This document shows positions 15,303-24,093 of a stretch of 64,000 nt of DNA, piece by piece. Each line of letters begins with the position of its first letter. The stretch's first letter is position 1. The notes beneath the pieces were generated by a model that searched no databases, was not told the DNA's origin, and worked only from the letters and a program-made list of their open reading frames with translations. The stretch is from Streptomyces rubellomurinus. Its GTDB lineage: Bacteria; Actinomycetota; Actinomycetes; Streptomycetales; Streptomycetaceae. The position numbers and the translations under genes were made by a program. Location of the stretch: positions 45,447 to 109,446 of the forward strand of contig NZ_JZKH01000017.1 in NCBI RefSeq assembly GCF_000961885.1. Direction: 5' to 3'.

Positions 15303-18300
15303 TCAATCGGGTGGTGCGTTCTTGGAACGATTGCCGCCCGACCGGGGGGAGCCAACTCCGGCACCGGCCTTGGCACCCCCGTCCTTCTTGCTGTTGCTTC
15401 CCCCGTTGGTCTGCGCGACCGGCGCCGGCGCCTCGAAGGCCTCCAGGGCGGACAGCACGTCCTGCACCCTGGAGATCTCGGTGTTGATGTCCTTGCGGCG
15501 GCGCACCAGTTCGTCCAGCTCACGCCGGCCCTCGTCGGTGACCCGCTTCGCCTCGGCCTTCGCCTCGGCGATCAGCCGCTCGGCCTCCGCCTTCGCCAGC
15601 TCGACCTGCTCGTCCGCGGTGCGGTCGGCGTCCCGCAGCCGCTTCTCCGCCTCGGCGGCGGCCTTGTCCAGCCGCTCCTCGGACTCCGCCTCGGCGGCGG
15701 ACAGCTTCGCCTCCGCCTTCTCGATCAGCGCCTCGGCGCGGTCGGTGGAGGTGGCGAGCTTGGTCTCCGCCTCCTTGAGCAGCCCCTCGGCCTTGCGCAC
15801 GGCCGAGAGCCGGACCTTGCTGGCCTCCGCCGAAGCCTCCGAGGTGAGCTCGGCCGCGCGGTCCTCGGCGGCCGCGACCAGGGCGGCGGCGCGGTCCTCG
15901 GCCTCGGCGACGGTGGCCACCGCCTGCTCCTCGGCCTCCGTCAGCTGTTCCTGGGCGGCCGTCACCAGCGCGTCCACCCGCTCGCCGGCCGACTTCATGG
16001 CGGCCGCGTTCTCCTTGCGGGCGCGCTCGTGCAGCGCCTCCACCTCGGCGTCGGTCCGCTCGCGCAGCTCCTCGGCGCGCTCGCGGATCGCGGTCGCGTC
16101 CCGGCGGGCCTCGGCGAGCAGGGCGTCCGCGTCGGAACGGCCCTTCTCCACCTCGGCCTGGCCGGCCGCCTCGCCGGCGGCGACCAGCCGGTCGGCCTCC
16201 TTGCGGGCGGCCGCGACCATCGCGTCCGCCTGCTCCTCGGCGGCGGCGGTGGTGGCCAGCGCAGTGGTCTGGGCGTCCTCGCCGAGCGCCTCGGCGTCCG
16301 CGAAGGCCTTCTCCAGCACCGAGGTGGCCCGGTCGCGGGTGGCCTTGTCGAACTGCTCGGCGGCCTCCCGGGTCTCCGCGTCGTAGACGTCGGCGCGGGC
16401 GCGGGTGGCGGCGTCGTAGTCGTCGGCCAGGCCGCGGGTGGCGAGCGCGTACTCCTCGGCCTCGGCGCGCAGCCCGGCGGCCAGCTCCTCGGCCTCGGCG
16501 ACCGTCCGGGCCGCCAGCGCCTCGGCGTCGGCGAGGGTACGGGCGGCCTGCGCCTCGGCCTCGGCGCGCAGCTGCTCGCCGGCCTCCTCGGCGGCCCGCA
16601 GCTCGGCGTCGGCGTCGTGGCGCAGCTGCTCGTCGTAGGCCTGCGCCTCGGCGCGCTGCCGGCCCAGCTCGGCCTCGGTGGCCTCGCGCTCGGCGGCCAG
16701 CTCCAACTCGGTGCGCTCGCGCAGGGCGGTGGTCTCGGCCTCGGTGCGGGCGCGCAGCTCGGCCGTCTCGCGGTCGGCCAGCTCGCGGAGCTCGGCGGCG
16801 TAGCGGTCGGCGTCCTGGTGCCGGCCGAGGGCGTACTCGTCGGCGGCGGCGTGCTGCTCGGCGACGTACTGCTCGGCGGCGGCGCGCAGCTCGGCGACGT
16901 GACGATCCGCGGCCTCGCGCTGCTCGGCCGTCTCCTGGTCGGCCAGGGCGCGGACCTCGGCGACCTCGCGTTCGGCGGCGGCCTTCAGCGCGGCGATCTG
17001 CTCGGCGGCGGCCTCGTGCAGGCCGGCCACCGACTGGCGGACCTCGGCGGCCTCGTCCTCGGCGTCGGAGACCAGCCCCGCCCCCTCGGCCCGGGCGGCG
17101 GCGACCAGCTCCCGGCCCTCGGCGCGGGCCTGCTCCAGCTCCTCGGCCGCCTCGGCGCGGATGCCCTCCGCGGCCGCGCGGGCCTCGGACAGCGTGCGGC
17201 CGGCCTCGGCGCGGACGGTCTCGGCCTGCTCGTTCGCGAGCGCCAGCTCGGCGGCGGCCTCCTCGCGGACGGCCCGGGCGGCCTGCTCGGCGTCGGCCAC
17301 GCGCCGCTCGGCGGTCTCCTCGGCCCGCGCCAGCCGCTCGTCGGCCGCCTCGCGCTGCTCGGCGGCGTAGCGGTCGGCGTCCTGGCGCTGCCCGAGGGCG
17401 TACTCGTCGGCGGCGGCGTGCTGCTCGGCGACGTACTGCTCGGTGCGGGTGCGCAGCTCCTCGGCGGCCTGCTCGGCCTCGGTGCGGATCCGGTCGGCGT
17501 ACTCGGCGGCCTCGGTGCGCTGGGCGGTGGTCTCCTGCTGGGCCAGGGCGCGCTGCTCGGCGACCTGCCGCTCGGTGGCCTCGCGCAGCTCCGTGGTCTC
17601 CCGCTCGGCGCTCTCGCGCTGCTCGGCGGTGGCCCGGTCGGCCTCGGCGCGGACGCGGGCGGCGTACGCCTCGGCCTCCGCGCGCTGCTCGGCGACCTGC
17701 CGGTCGGCCGTGTCCCGCAGCTCGGCGGCGGCCTGCTCGGCCTGCTCGCGGGCGGCCCGGGCGGCGGCCAGCTGTTCGGCGGTCTCCTCGCGCTCGCGCT
17801 GCAGCCCGGCGGCCGCGGCCTCGTGCTCGCGCCGGCTCTCCTCGCGCAGCGCGTGCGCGGCGGCCTCGGCCTCGCCCCGGGTGCGGGCGGCCTCGGTGTC
17901 GGCCTCGGTGCGCACCCGCTCGGCGTCGGCGACCGCGGCGTCCCGGACGGCGTTCGCCTCGGCCTGCGCCTCGGCGGTCAGTGCCTCCGCGGCGGCGGTC
18001 GCCTCGGCGCGCACCCGCTGGTCGAACTCCGTTGCCTGGCGCCGGAGTTCGACGGTCTCGCGCTCGGCGGCGACCCGGTTCTCGGCGGCCGCCGCCTTGG
18101 CTGCGGCGAGGGCGTCCTGGCCCTGCTGCTCGGCGGCGGCGGTGATCTTCTCGGCTTCGGTGCGGGCCCGGGCCAGGGTCTGCTCGGCCCGTCCCTGGGT
18201 CTCGGCGGCCTGCTCCTGGGCCTGCTCGCGCAGCCGCTCGATCTCCCCGGCGGCGCCCGCGCGCAGCTCGTCCGCGTCGGCCTTGGCCTTGGTGAGCAGC

Positions 18301-20030
18301 TCCTCGGCGTTCTTCGCCGACTCCTCGATCTGCAGGACTGCCTGGCGGCGGGCCTCGCCGCGCACCCGGTCGGCCTCGGCGGCGGCCTGGGCGCGCAGCT
18401 CCTCGGCCTCGGCCCGCAGCCGGGCCGCCTCGTCCTGCATCTGCTCGATCCGCTCGCGGATCGCGGCGGCGTCGTCCAGGGCGGCGTTCTGGGCCTGCTC
18501 GACGGCGGCCTGGGCCTGCTCGCGCAGCCGCTGCGCCTCGGCGGCGGCCTCGGTGCGGATCCGCTCGGCCTCGGCGGCGGCCTCGCCGCGCGCCGTCTCG
18601 GCGTCCCGGTTGGCGCGGTCGAGCACCTCCTCGGCGGTCTTGGCGGCCGTGGCGAGGTGGACGGCGGCCTCCTTGGCGCCGGCCGCCCGGCCCTCCTCCT
18701 CGGCCTCGCCGCGCAGTCGCTGCGCCTCCGCCTGCGCGGTGGCCCGCAGCTCGGCGACGTCCCGCTCGGCCCGGGCGCGCAGCTCGGCGATCGCGGCCTC
18801 GGCCTCGGCCTTGAGCTCGGCGGCGACGGACTCGGCGGTGGCCCGCAGCCGTTCGCCCTCCTCGGCCGCGGCGGCCTTGGCGGCGTCCGCCTCGGCCTGC
18901 TTGGTGGCGGCCTCGGCGCGGACGGCCTCGGCCTCCCGCCGGATGGCCTCGGACTCCTTGGTGGCCTGCGCGACCAGCCGGGCGATCTCGGCCCGGGCGG
19001 TCTGGGAACGCTGCTCGGTGGCGGCCTCGCCGTCCGCGACCTTGCGCTCGGCGGCGGCCTCGGCGTCGGCCTGCAGCTGCTCGGCGGCCTGCTCGGCCTG
19101 GGTGCGCAGCTCGGCGGCCTCGCGGCGGGCGCGCTCGGCCTCGGCGATGGCCTCCGCGCGCAGCCGCTCTATCTCGGCCTTCGCGGCGCCGAGCTGCTGC
19201 TCGGTGCGCGTCTGCTCGGCCTCGGCCTCGGCCTTGAGCCGGTCGATCTCGGCCCGGGCGGCGGCGAGCTGCTGCTCGGCGGCGGCGTGGGCGGCGGCCA
19301 GCTGCTGCTGGGCCTCGCCGCGGGCCGCGTCGACGTCCGCGGCGGCCTGGGCGCCGGCCTGCTGGGCCTGCTCGGAGGCGGCGCGCAGGAGGCGCTCGGC
19401 GTCGGTCTGGGCGCGCTGCAGGGCGGCCTCGGCGGCGGCCTGGGCCTCGCCGCGGGCGGCGTCCACGTCGGCGGCGGTCTGGGCGCGGGCCTGGTCGGAG
19501 AGCGCGACGGCCTCGGCGCGGGCGGCGGCGATCATCCGCTCGGCCTCGACGCGGGCCTCCTGGAGCAGGCGGTTGGCCTCCTGCTCGGTGCCGGCCCGGG
19601 TCTGCTCGGCCCAGCCGTTGACGTGCTGCTCGGCGGAGCGGCGCAGCTCGGCGAGCTCGTCCTCCAGCTGGCGGCGGCGGGCGGCCAGCTCGGCCTCCAG
19701 CCGGGCGGTGCGCTCGGCGGCCTCGGCCATGATCCGCTGGGTGGCGGCCTGGGAGTCGCGCAGCTGGCGCTCGGCGTCGGCGCGCAGCTGCTGGGCCTGC
19801 ATCTCGGCGGTGCGGAGCATCTGCTCGGCCTGGCCGGAAACGGCGTCGAAGGCGCGCGGCTGGGCGAGCATGCGGCGGGACTCGTGCAGCTTCGCCCGGA
19901 GCACCTCCACCTGGTAGGCGAGGTCCTCGGCGTGTTCGACTGCCTTGTCCCGCTCCTTCCGAGTCCGACCCATCTCGGCCTCGAACTGGGAGAGGTGATC
20001 GTCAACCTCGTAGCGGTCGTTGCCCCGCAC
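15303..20030 (-). CDS. scy: Giant coiled-coil polarity protein Scy
   Basis: This 1575-residue protein is an almost uninterrupted Ala/Glu/Arg/Gln coiled coil from about residue 30 to 1525. A Ser/Gly/Lys-rich tail ends SGGNRSKNAPPD. The N-terminus MRGNDRYEVDDHLSQFEAE followed by HAEDLAYQVEVLRAKLHESR is that of Scy, the streptomycete scaffold that organises polar tip growth with DivIVA and FilP. The start is GTG 20030. It is longer than the ~1326 residues I recall for S. coelicolor Scy, consistent with internal repeat expansion: a 75-bp block at 16801 is repeated at 17368. The opposite strand is also open for 1621 codons, a by-product of GC-rich heptads, not a gene. Confidence 0.93.
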   Translation of the reverse strand: MRGNDRYEVDDHLSQFEAEMGRTRKERDKAVEHAEDLAYQVEVLRAKLHESRRMLAQPRAFDAVSGQAEQMLRTAEMQAQQLRADAERQLRDSQAATQRIMAEAAERTARLEAELAARRRQLEDELAELRRSAEQHVNGWAEQTRAGTEQEANRLLQEARVEAERMIAAARAEAVALSDQARAQTAADVDAARGEAQAAAEAALQRAQTDAERLLRAASEQAQQAGAQAAADVDAARGEAQQQLAAAHAAAEQQLAAARAEIDRLKAEAEAEQTRTEQQLGAAKAEIERLRAEAIAEAERARREAAELRTQAEQAAEQLQADAEAAAERKVADGEAATEQRSQTARAEIARLVAQATKESEAIRREAEAVRAEAATKQAEADAAKAAAAEEGERLRATAESVAAELKAEAEAAIAELRARAERDVAELRATAQAEAQRLRGEAEEEGRAAGAKEAAVHLATAAKTAEEVLDRANRDAETARGEAAAEAERIRTEAAAEAQRLREQAQAAVEQAQNAALDDAAAIRERIEQMQDEAARLRAEAEELRAQAAAEADRVRGEARRQAVLQIEESAKNAEELLTKAKADADELRAGAAGEIERLREQAQEQAAETQGRAEQTLARARTEAEKITAAAEQQGQDALAAAKAAAAENRVAAERETVELRRQATEFDQRVRAEATAAAEALTAEAQAEANAVRDAAVADAERVRTEADTEAARTRGEAEAAAHALREESRREHEAAAAGLQREREETAEQLAAARAAREQAEQAAAELRDTADRQVAEQRAEAEAYAARVRAEADRATAEQRESAERETTELREATERQVAEQRALAQQETTAQRTEAAEYADRIRTEAEQAAEELRTRTEQYVAEQHAAADEYALGQRQDADRYAAEQREAADERLARAEETAERRVADAEQAARAVREEAAAELALANEQAETVRAEAGRTLSEARAAAEGIRAEAAEELEQARAEGRELVAAARAEGAGLVSDAEDEAAEVRQSVAGLHEAAAEQIAALKAAAEREVAEVRALADQETAEQREAADRHVAELRAAAEQYVAEQHAAADEYALGRHQDADRYAAELRELADRETAELRARTEAETTALRERTELELAAEREATEAELGRQRAEAQAYDEQLRHDADAELRAAEEAGEQLRAEAEAQAARTLADAEALAARTVAEAEELAAGLRAEAEEYALATRGLADDYDAATRARADVYDAETREAAEQFDKATRDRATSVLEKAFADAEALGEDAQTTALATTAAAEEQADAMVAAARKEADRLVAAGEAAGQAEVEKGRSDADALLAEARRDATAIRERAEELRERTDAEVEALHERARKENAAAMKSAGERVDALVTAAQEQLTEAEEQAVATVAEAEDRAAALVAAAEDRAAELTSEASAEASKVRLSAVRKAEGLLKEAETKLATSTDRAEALIEKAEAKLSAAEAESEERLDKAAAEAEKRLRDADRTADEQVELAKAEAERLIAEAKAEAKRVTDEGRRELDELVRRRKDINTEISRVQDVLSALEAFEAPAPVAQTNGGSNSKKDGGAKAGAGVGSPRSGGNRSKNAPPD
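16801..16875 (-). repeat. Internal repeat in scy, copy A
   Basis: This block matches 17368-17442 with three mismatches in 75 bp. On the coding strand it encodes a YVAEQHAAADEYALG segment followed by QDADRYAAE. The copies are 567 bp (189 codons) apart and in frame, so they reflect duplication within the rod. Confidence 0.75.
17368..17442 (-). repeat. Internal repeat in scy, copy B
   Basis: Second copy of the block at 16801-16875, same orientation and frame. The two differ mainly in the codons just before QDADRYAAE. Confidence 0.75.
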
Positions 20031-20507
20031 TCCGCGGTCCCATCCATCTCCTGGTCGCGTCTTCGACCCGGCCGGTCCCGGGCCCCCGATTCCCGGGGCA
20101 CCGGTCCTGCTGGTCCTTGCATCCGCAGTCGCTGGACGACCCCCGTCTAGCCGGGGCCGTCCGCCGCGGTCGCCGGAATCCTGGGCGCGGGAGCGCGGGT
20201 GTGCCGCGTTCCCCCGTCCGAGTGGACTCCTGGGCGAACTCTTGCCTTGTGGAGAATGGTGACAGATCCGTGTTGCGACTGTTCAGCCGTGCCCGCGTAA
20301 TGGACTCCCCTTGCGACGGGCCGACCACCGGAGGGCGGACGGGCCTGTCATCGGCCGTGCCCGTCGTCTCCGTCCCCCGGAGCCTGCGCGCACCTGGGCA
20401 TTGTAGTGGGACGGCAGTGCGGGGGAATGGCCGCGTGGGGGTTTTCCGGCTCTCCGGCGAGGTTACTGACGGGTCGCTAGCCGTGCGGGGTGCCGCAGGG
20501 GCGCCGC
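20031..20507 (-). promoter_or_regulatory. Upstream region of scy
   Basis: This ~480-bp stretch separates scy from the epimerase gene upstream on the same strand. It contains no convincing gene on either strand. It begins after a strong terminator (20508-20538), so scy must have its own promoter here, but I cannot name its elements with confidence. Confidence 0.35.
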
Positions 20508-20538
20508 GGTGGTGCCGCCCGGCCCGGGCGGCACCACC
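20508..20538 (-). terminator. Terminator after methylmalonyl-CoA epimerase
   Basis: A 15-bp perfect inverted repeat (GGTGGTGCCGCCCGG and its complement) lies immediately downstream of the epimerase stop. The two arms are separated by one base, so a few central pairs must open to make the loop. Confidence 0.7.
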
Positions 20539-20547
20539 GTCGCGGGG

Positions 20548-20991
20548 TCAGTGCTCCCCGTGCTCGCCCGGCTCCGCGGCGGTGACCAGCTCGGTCAGCA
20601 CGCCGCCGCAGTCCTTGGGGTGCAGGAAGGTGATCCGCGAACCCATCGAGCCGATCCGCGGCTGCTCGTACAGCACCCGGATGCCCTTGGCGCGGATGTC
20701 CTCCGAGTCGCCGTCCACGTCGGCGGTGCCGAAGGCGATGTGGTGCACGCCCTCGCCGTTCTTCTCCATCCACTTGCCGACCGCCGAGTCCGGGCGGGTC
20801 GGCTCCAGCAGCTGGAGGTACGAGGCGCCGCCGTCCCCGGTGTCGTTGATCTTGAGCATGGCCTCCCGGACGCCCTGCTCCTCGTTGACCTCGGTGTGGA
20901 ACACCTCGAAGCCGTAGGTTGCGCGGTAGAACTCGACGGTCTTGTCGAGGTCTCGGCAGGCGATGCCGATGTGGTCGATGCGGGTCAGCAC
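20548..20991 (-). CDS. mce: Methylmalonyl-CoA epimerase
   Basis: This 147-residue VOC-fold enzyme interconverts (R)- and (S)-methylmalonyl-CoA, linking propionyl-CoA carboxylation to B12-dependent mutases. Metal ligands expected for the family are present: His7 in [12 protein letters not shown], His84 in GVHHIAFGT and Glu134 in LTELV. GTG 20991 has a GGAGG site 6 bases upstream and gives the normal family length; the open frame continues to 21150 without homology. It is divergent from the thiolase gene. Confidence 0.95.
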   Translation of the reverse strand: MLTRIDHIGIACRDLDKTVEFYRATYGFEVFHTEVNEEQGVREAMLKINDTGDGGASYLQLLEPTRPDSAVGKWMEKNGEGVHHIAFGTADVDGDSEDIRAKGIRVLYEQPRIGSMGSRITFLHPKDCGGVLTELVTAAEPGEHGEH

Positions 20992-21236
20992 GACGGGCCT
21001 CCGGGGCCGTAGGCAGCAAAGTGGCACCCAGTGCATCGCATGCCCGCCGACCGCGCCAGTGCCGCGGGTGCGAGCCTGCTCACACGCGCCCGGTTCACCC
21101 GGACCGTTCCGGCACGGTGTTGACTGGATGGTGCCAGTGCGCTCGATCACACCGTTGCTCCGGTGACGGGCGGGTAGCAGGTCAGTACATTGAGCGCATC
21201 CTCAACCTGGCCACGACGTGCGAAGGGGCCCGTCCC

Positions 21237-22430
21237 ATGACCAACACCACCTCTGTGATCGTTGCCGGGGCGCGGACCCCGATGGGCCGCCTGCTCGGCT
21301 CGCTCAAGGGCTTCTCCGGCGCCGAGCTCGGCGGCATCGCGATCAAGGCCGCGCTGGAGCGGGCCGGGGTCACCGGCGAGCAGGTCCAGTACGTGATCAT
21401 GGGCCAGGTGCTGCAGGCCGGTGCCGGCCAGATCCCCGCCCGCCAGGCCGCCGTCAAGGCCGGCATCCCGATGAACGTCCCGGCGCTGACCATCAACAAG
21501 GTCTGCCTCTCCGGCCTCGACGCCATCGCGCTGGCCGACCAGCTGATCCGCGCCGGCGAGTTCGACATCGTGGTGGCCGGCGGCCAGGAGTCCATGACCA
21601 ACGCCCCGCACCTGCTGCCCAAGTCCCGCGAGGGCTTCAAGTACGGCTCGATCGCGATGCTCGACGCGATGGCCCACGACGGCCTGACCGACGCCTACGA
21701 GAACATCCCGATGGGCGAGTCCACCGAGAAGCACAACACCCGCCTCGGCATCTCCCGCGAGGTCCAGGACGAGATCGCCGCCGCCTCCCACCAGCGCGCC
21801 GCCAAGGCCCAGGCGGACGGCGTCTTCGACGCCGAGATCACCCCCGTCGCGATCCCGCAGCGCAAGGGCGAGCCCGTCCTCTTCAGCCAGGACGAGGGCA
21901 TCCGCGCCGACACCACCGTCGAGGGCCTGGCCAAGCTGCGCCCCGCCTTCGCCAAGGACGGCACCATCACCGCCGGCACCTCCTCGCAGATCTCGGACGG
22001 CGCCGCCGCCGTGGTCGTGATGAGCAAGGCCAAGGCCGAGGAGCTGGGCCTCACCTGGCTCGCCGAGATCGGCGCGCACGGCAACGTCGCCGGCCCGGAC
22101 AACTCGCTGCAGTCGCAGCCGTCCAACGCGATCAAGCACGCGCTGGCCAAGGAGGGCCTGGAGGTCGCCGACCTCGACCTGATCGAGATCAACGAGGCCT
22201 TCGCCGCCGTCGCCCACCAGTCCAGCAAGGACCTCGGCGTCTCCTCGGACATCGTCAACGTCAACGGCGGCGCGATCGCGCTCGGCCACCCGATCGGCAT
22301 GTCCGGCGCCCGCGTGGTGCTGCACCTGGCGCTGGAGCTGCAGCGCCGCGGCGGCGGCGTCGGCGCGGCCGCGCTGTGCGGCGGCGGCGGCCAGGGCGAC
22401 GCGCTGATCGTGCGGGTTCCGAAGGCCTGA
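21237..22430 (+). CDS. atoB: Acetyl-CoA acetyltransferase (thiolase)
   Basis: This 397-residue thiolase condenses two acetyl-CoA to acetoacetyl-CoA or runs in reverse in beta-oxidation. The active-site residues are visible: Cys90 in [13 protein letters not shown], His351 in [10 protein letters not shown] and Cys381 in [11 protein letters not shown]. The NEAFA motif is also present. ATG 21237 has AAGGGG upstream. It is divergent from mce, and a 13-bp hairpin separates it from meaB. With hbdA (3606) it can supply the C4 acyl-CoA that the isobutyryl-CoA mutase uses. Confidence 0.95.
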   Translation: MTNTTSVIVAGARTPMGRLLGSLKGFSGAELGGIAIKAALERAGVTGEQVQYVIMGQVLQAGAGQIPARQAAVKAGIPMNVPALTINKVCLSGLDAIALADQLIRAGEFDIVVAGGQESMTNAPHLLPKSREGFKYGSIAMLDAMAHDGLTDAYENIPMGESTEKHNTRLGISREVQDEIAAASHQRAAKAQADGVFDAEITPVAIPQRKGEPVLFSQDEGIRADTTVEGLAKLRPAFAKDGTITAGTSSQISDGAAAVVVMSKAKAEELGLTWLAEIGAHGNVAGPDNSLQSQPSNAIKHALAKEGLEVADLDLIEINEAFAAVAHQSSKDLGVSSDIVNVNGGAIALGHPIGMSGARVVLHLALELQRRGGGVGAAALCGGGGQGDALIVRVPKA

Positions 22431-22449
22431 CCCGTTCCGACCTGACCTC

Positions 22450-22484
22450 GGGGCTGCGGACCGCCACAAGTGGTCCGCAGCCCC
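22450..22484 (+). terminator. Terminator between atoB and meaB
   Basis: A perfect 13-bp stem (GGGGCTGCGGACC / GGTCCGCAGCCCC) with a 9-base loop lies 20 bp after the thiolase stop. It leaves only 36 bp before meaB, so meaB depends on read-through or on a promoter very close to its start. Confidence 0.75.
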
Positions 22485-22520
22485 TTCGGCATCTGCCGGC
22501 ATCTGTGCAAGGAGATCCTG

Positions 22521-23477
22521 ATGATCGATGTCGCCACGCTGGTCGAGCAGGCCCGGGAGGGCCGGCCGCGGGCGGTCGCCCGGCTGATCACGCTGGTCGA
22601 GAACGCCGCGCCGCAGCTGCGGGAGGCGATGGCCGCGCTCGCGCCGTACACCGGGCGGGCGTACACGGTGGGCCTGACCGGCTCGCCCGGGGTCGGCAAG
22701 TCCACCTCCACCTCCGCCCTGGTCTCCGCCTACCGGCGGCTCGGCAAGCGCGTCGGGGTGCTGGCCGTCGACCCGTCCTCGCCGTTCTCCGGCGGCGCGC
22801 TGCTCGGCGACCGGGTCCGGATGCAGGACCACGCCACCGACCCCGAGGTGTTCATCCGCTCGATGGCCACCCGCGGCCACCTCGGCGGGCTGTCCTGGGC
22901 GGCGCCGCAGGCGCTGCGGGTGCTGGACGCGGCCGGCTGCGAGGTGATCCTGGTCGAGACCGTGGGCGTCGGCCAGTCCGAGGTCGAGATCGCCGGGCAG
23001 GCGGACACCGCCGTGGTGCTGCTCGCCCCGGGGATGGGCGACGGGATCCAGGCCGCCAAGGCGGGCATCCTGGAGATCGGCGACGTCTTCGTCGTCAACA
23101 AGGCCGACCGGGACGGCGCCGACGCCACCGCCCGCGAGCTCAACCACATGCTCGGCCTCGGCGAGGCCCGCGAGGCGGGCGACTGGCGGCCGCCGATCGT
23201 CAAGACCGTCGCGGCCCGCGGCGAGGGCGTGGACGAGGTCGTCGAGGCGCTGGAGAAGCACCGCGCCTGGCTGGAGGAGCACGGCGAACTCGCCGCGCGC
23301 CGCCGCCGCCGGGCCGCCGCCGAGATCGAGGCGATCGCGCTCGTCGAACTGCGCTCCCGCATCGGCGACCTGCGCGGCGACCGCCACCTCGCCGCCCTCG
23401 CCGACCGCGTCGCCGAGGGCGCCCTCGACCCGTACCGCGCCGCCGACGAACTCGTCGCCGGCCTCACCGAGAGCTGA
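22521..23477 (+). CDS. meaB: Methylmalonyl-CoA mutase-associated GTPase MeaB
   Basis: This 318-residue G3E-family GTPase is the chaperone that gates delivery of adenosylcobalamin to, and protects, B12-dependent acyl-CoA mutases. It has Walker A GSPGVGKSTSTSAL (around residue 55), switch region VETVGVGQSEVEI, base-recognition motif VNKAD, and a C-terminal dimerisation helix rich in Arg/Ala (RRRRRAAAEIEAIALVELRSR). ATG 22521 follows AAGGAG. The natural clients in the window are IcmA and any methylmalonyl-CoA mutase elsewhere. Confidence 0.95.
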   Translation: MIDVATLVEQAREGRPRAVARLITLVENAAPQLREAMAALAPYTGRAYTVGLTGSPGVGKSTSTSALVSAYRRLGKRVGVLAVDPSSPFSGGALLGDRVRMQDHATDPEVFIRSMATRGHLGGLSWAAPQALRVLDAAGCEVILVETVGVGQSEVEIAGQADTAVVLLAPGMGDGIQAAKAGILEIGDVFVVNKADRDGADATARELNHMLGLGEAREAGDWRPPIVKTVAARGEGVDEVVEALEKHRAWLEEHGELAARRRRRAAAEIEAIALVELRSRIGDLRGDRHLAALADRVAEGALDPYRAADELVAGLTES

Positions 23478-23487
23478 CCTTCCCCCA

Positions 23488-23526
23488 CCCGCGCGGGAAG
23501 TCGGCCCGGCCGGCCTCCCGCGCGGG
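23488..23526. terminator. Bidirectional hairpin between meaB and the MarR gene
   Basis: An 11-bp perfect inverted repeat (CCCGCGCGGGA / TCCCGCGCGGG) with a 17-base spacer lies between convergent stops. Each arm is itself nearly palindromic. Confidence 0.6.
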
Positions 23527-23534
23527 ACCGCGGG

Positions 23535-24050
23535 TCAGGAGCGGCCGCGGAGGTTGCGGAGGTGGTCGGCCACCGGGGCCAGGGCCTCGTACATGGCTTC
23601 CAGCTGCTCCGGGGTGAAGCGGTCGATGAAGTGGGCCCGGACGCTGCGCACGTGGTCGGGGGCGACGCGCTGCATGGTCTCCCAGCCCTGCTCGGTGAGG
23701 TGGGCGTAGAGGCCGCGGCGGTCGCCGGGGCACTCCTGGCGCAGGACCAGGCCGGCGCTCTCCATGCGGGTGATCTGGTGGGAGAGGCGGCTCTTCGACT
23801 GCAGGGTGGCGGTCGCGAGGTCGGTCATCCGCATCCGGCGGTCGGGGGCCTCGGAGAGGACGACGAGGATCTCGTAGTCGTTGATGGCCAGGTTGTGGGG
23901 CTGGAGTTCACGGCTGAGCTGGTACTCCAGCAGCTTGGCGACCTCCAGATGGGCGCGCCACATCCGCTGCTCCCTGGCGGTCAGCCAGGGAGTCTCCTCC
24001 TCGGGCTGCGACGGAGGGGTGTCCGCAGTGTCGATCGTGTGCGTATCCAT
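23535..24050 (-). CDS. MarR family transcriptional regulator
   Basis: This 171-residue winged-helix regulator has the MarR core from LTAREQRMWRAHLEVAKLLEYQL through NDYEILVVLSEAPDRRMRMTDLA. The recognition helix is SKSRLSHQITRMESAGLV, followed by the wing RQECPGDRRGLYAHLTEQG. By position it may be the counterpart of S. coelicolor AbsC (SCO5405), but I cannot prove that from sequence. ATG 24050 is the likely start; a TATGCT hexamer 7 bp upstream suggests a leaderless transcript. An AT-rich palindromic stretch overlaps this promoter and the stop codon of the AIM24 gene upstream, typical of autorepression. Confidence 0.88.
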   Translation of the reverse strand: MDTHTIDTADTPPSQPEEETPWLTAREQRMWRAHLEVAKLLEYQLSRELQPHNLAINDYEILVVLSEAPDRRMRMTDLATATLQSKSRLSHQITRMESAGLVLRQECPGDRRGLYAHLTEQGWETMQRVAPDHVRSVRAHFIDRFTPEQLEAMYEALAPVADHLRNLRGRS

Positions 24051-24068
24051 GGGTCCTAGCATAGCCGA

Positions 24069-24093
24069 TTTAGTTAAATGTTGTACAAGTTTA
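24069..24093 (-). promoter_or_regulatory. AT-rich operator/promoter of the MarR gene
   Basis: This 25-bp island of very low GC contains the palindrome TTGTACAA (24081-24088) and TTTA-GT-TAAA (24069-24078). It overlaps the stop codon of the upstream gene and the expected -35 to -10 region of the MarR gene. It is the obvious candidate for a MarR operator. Confidence 0.5.
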
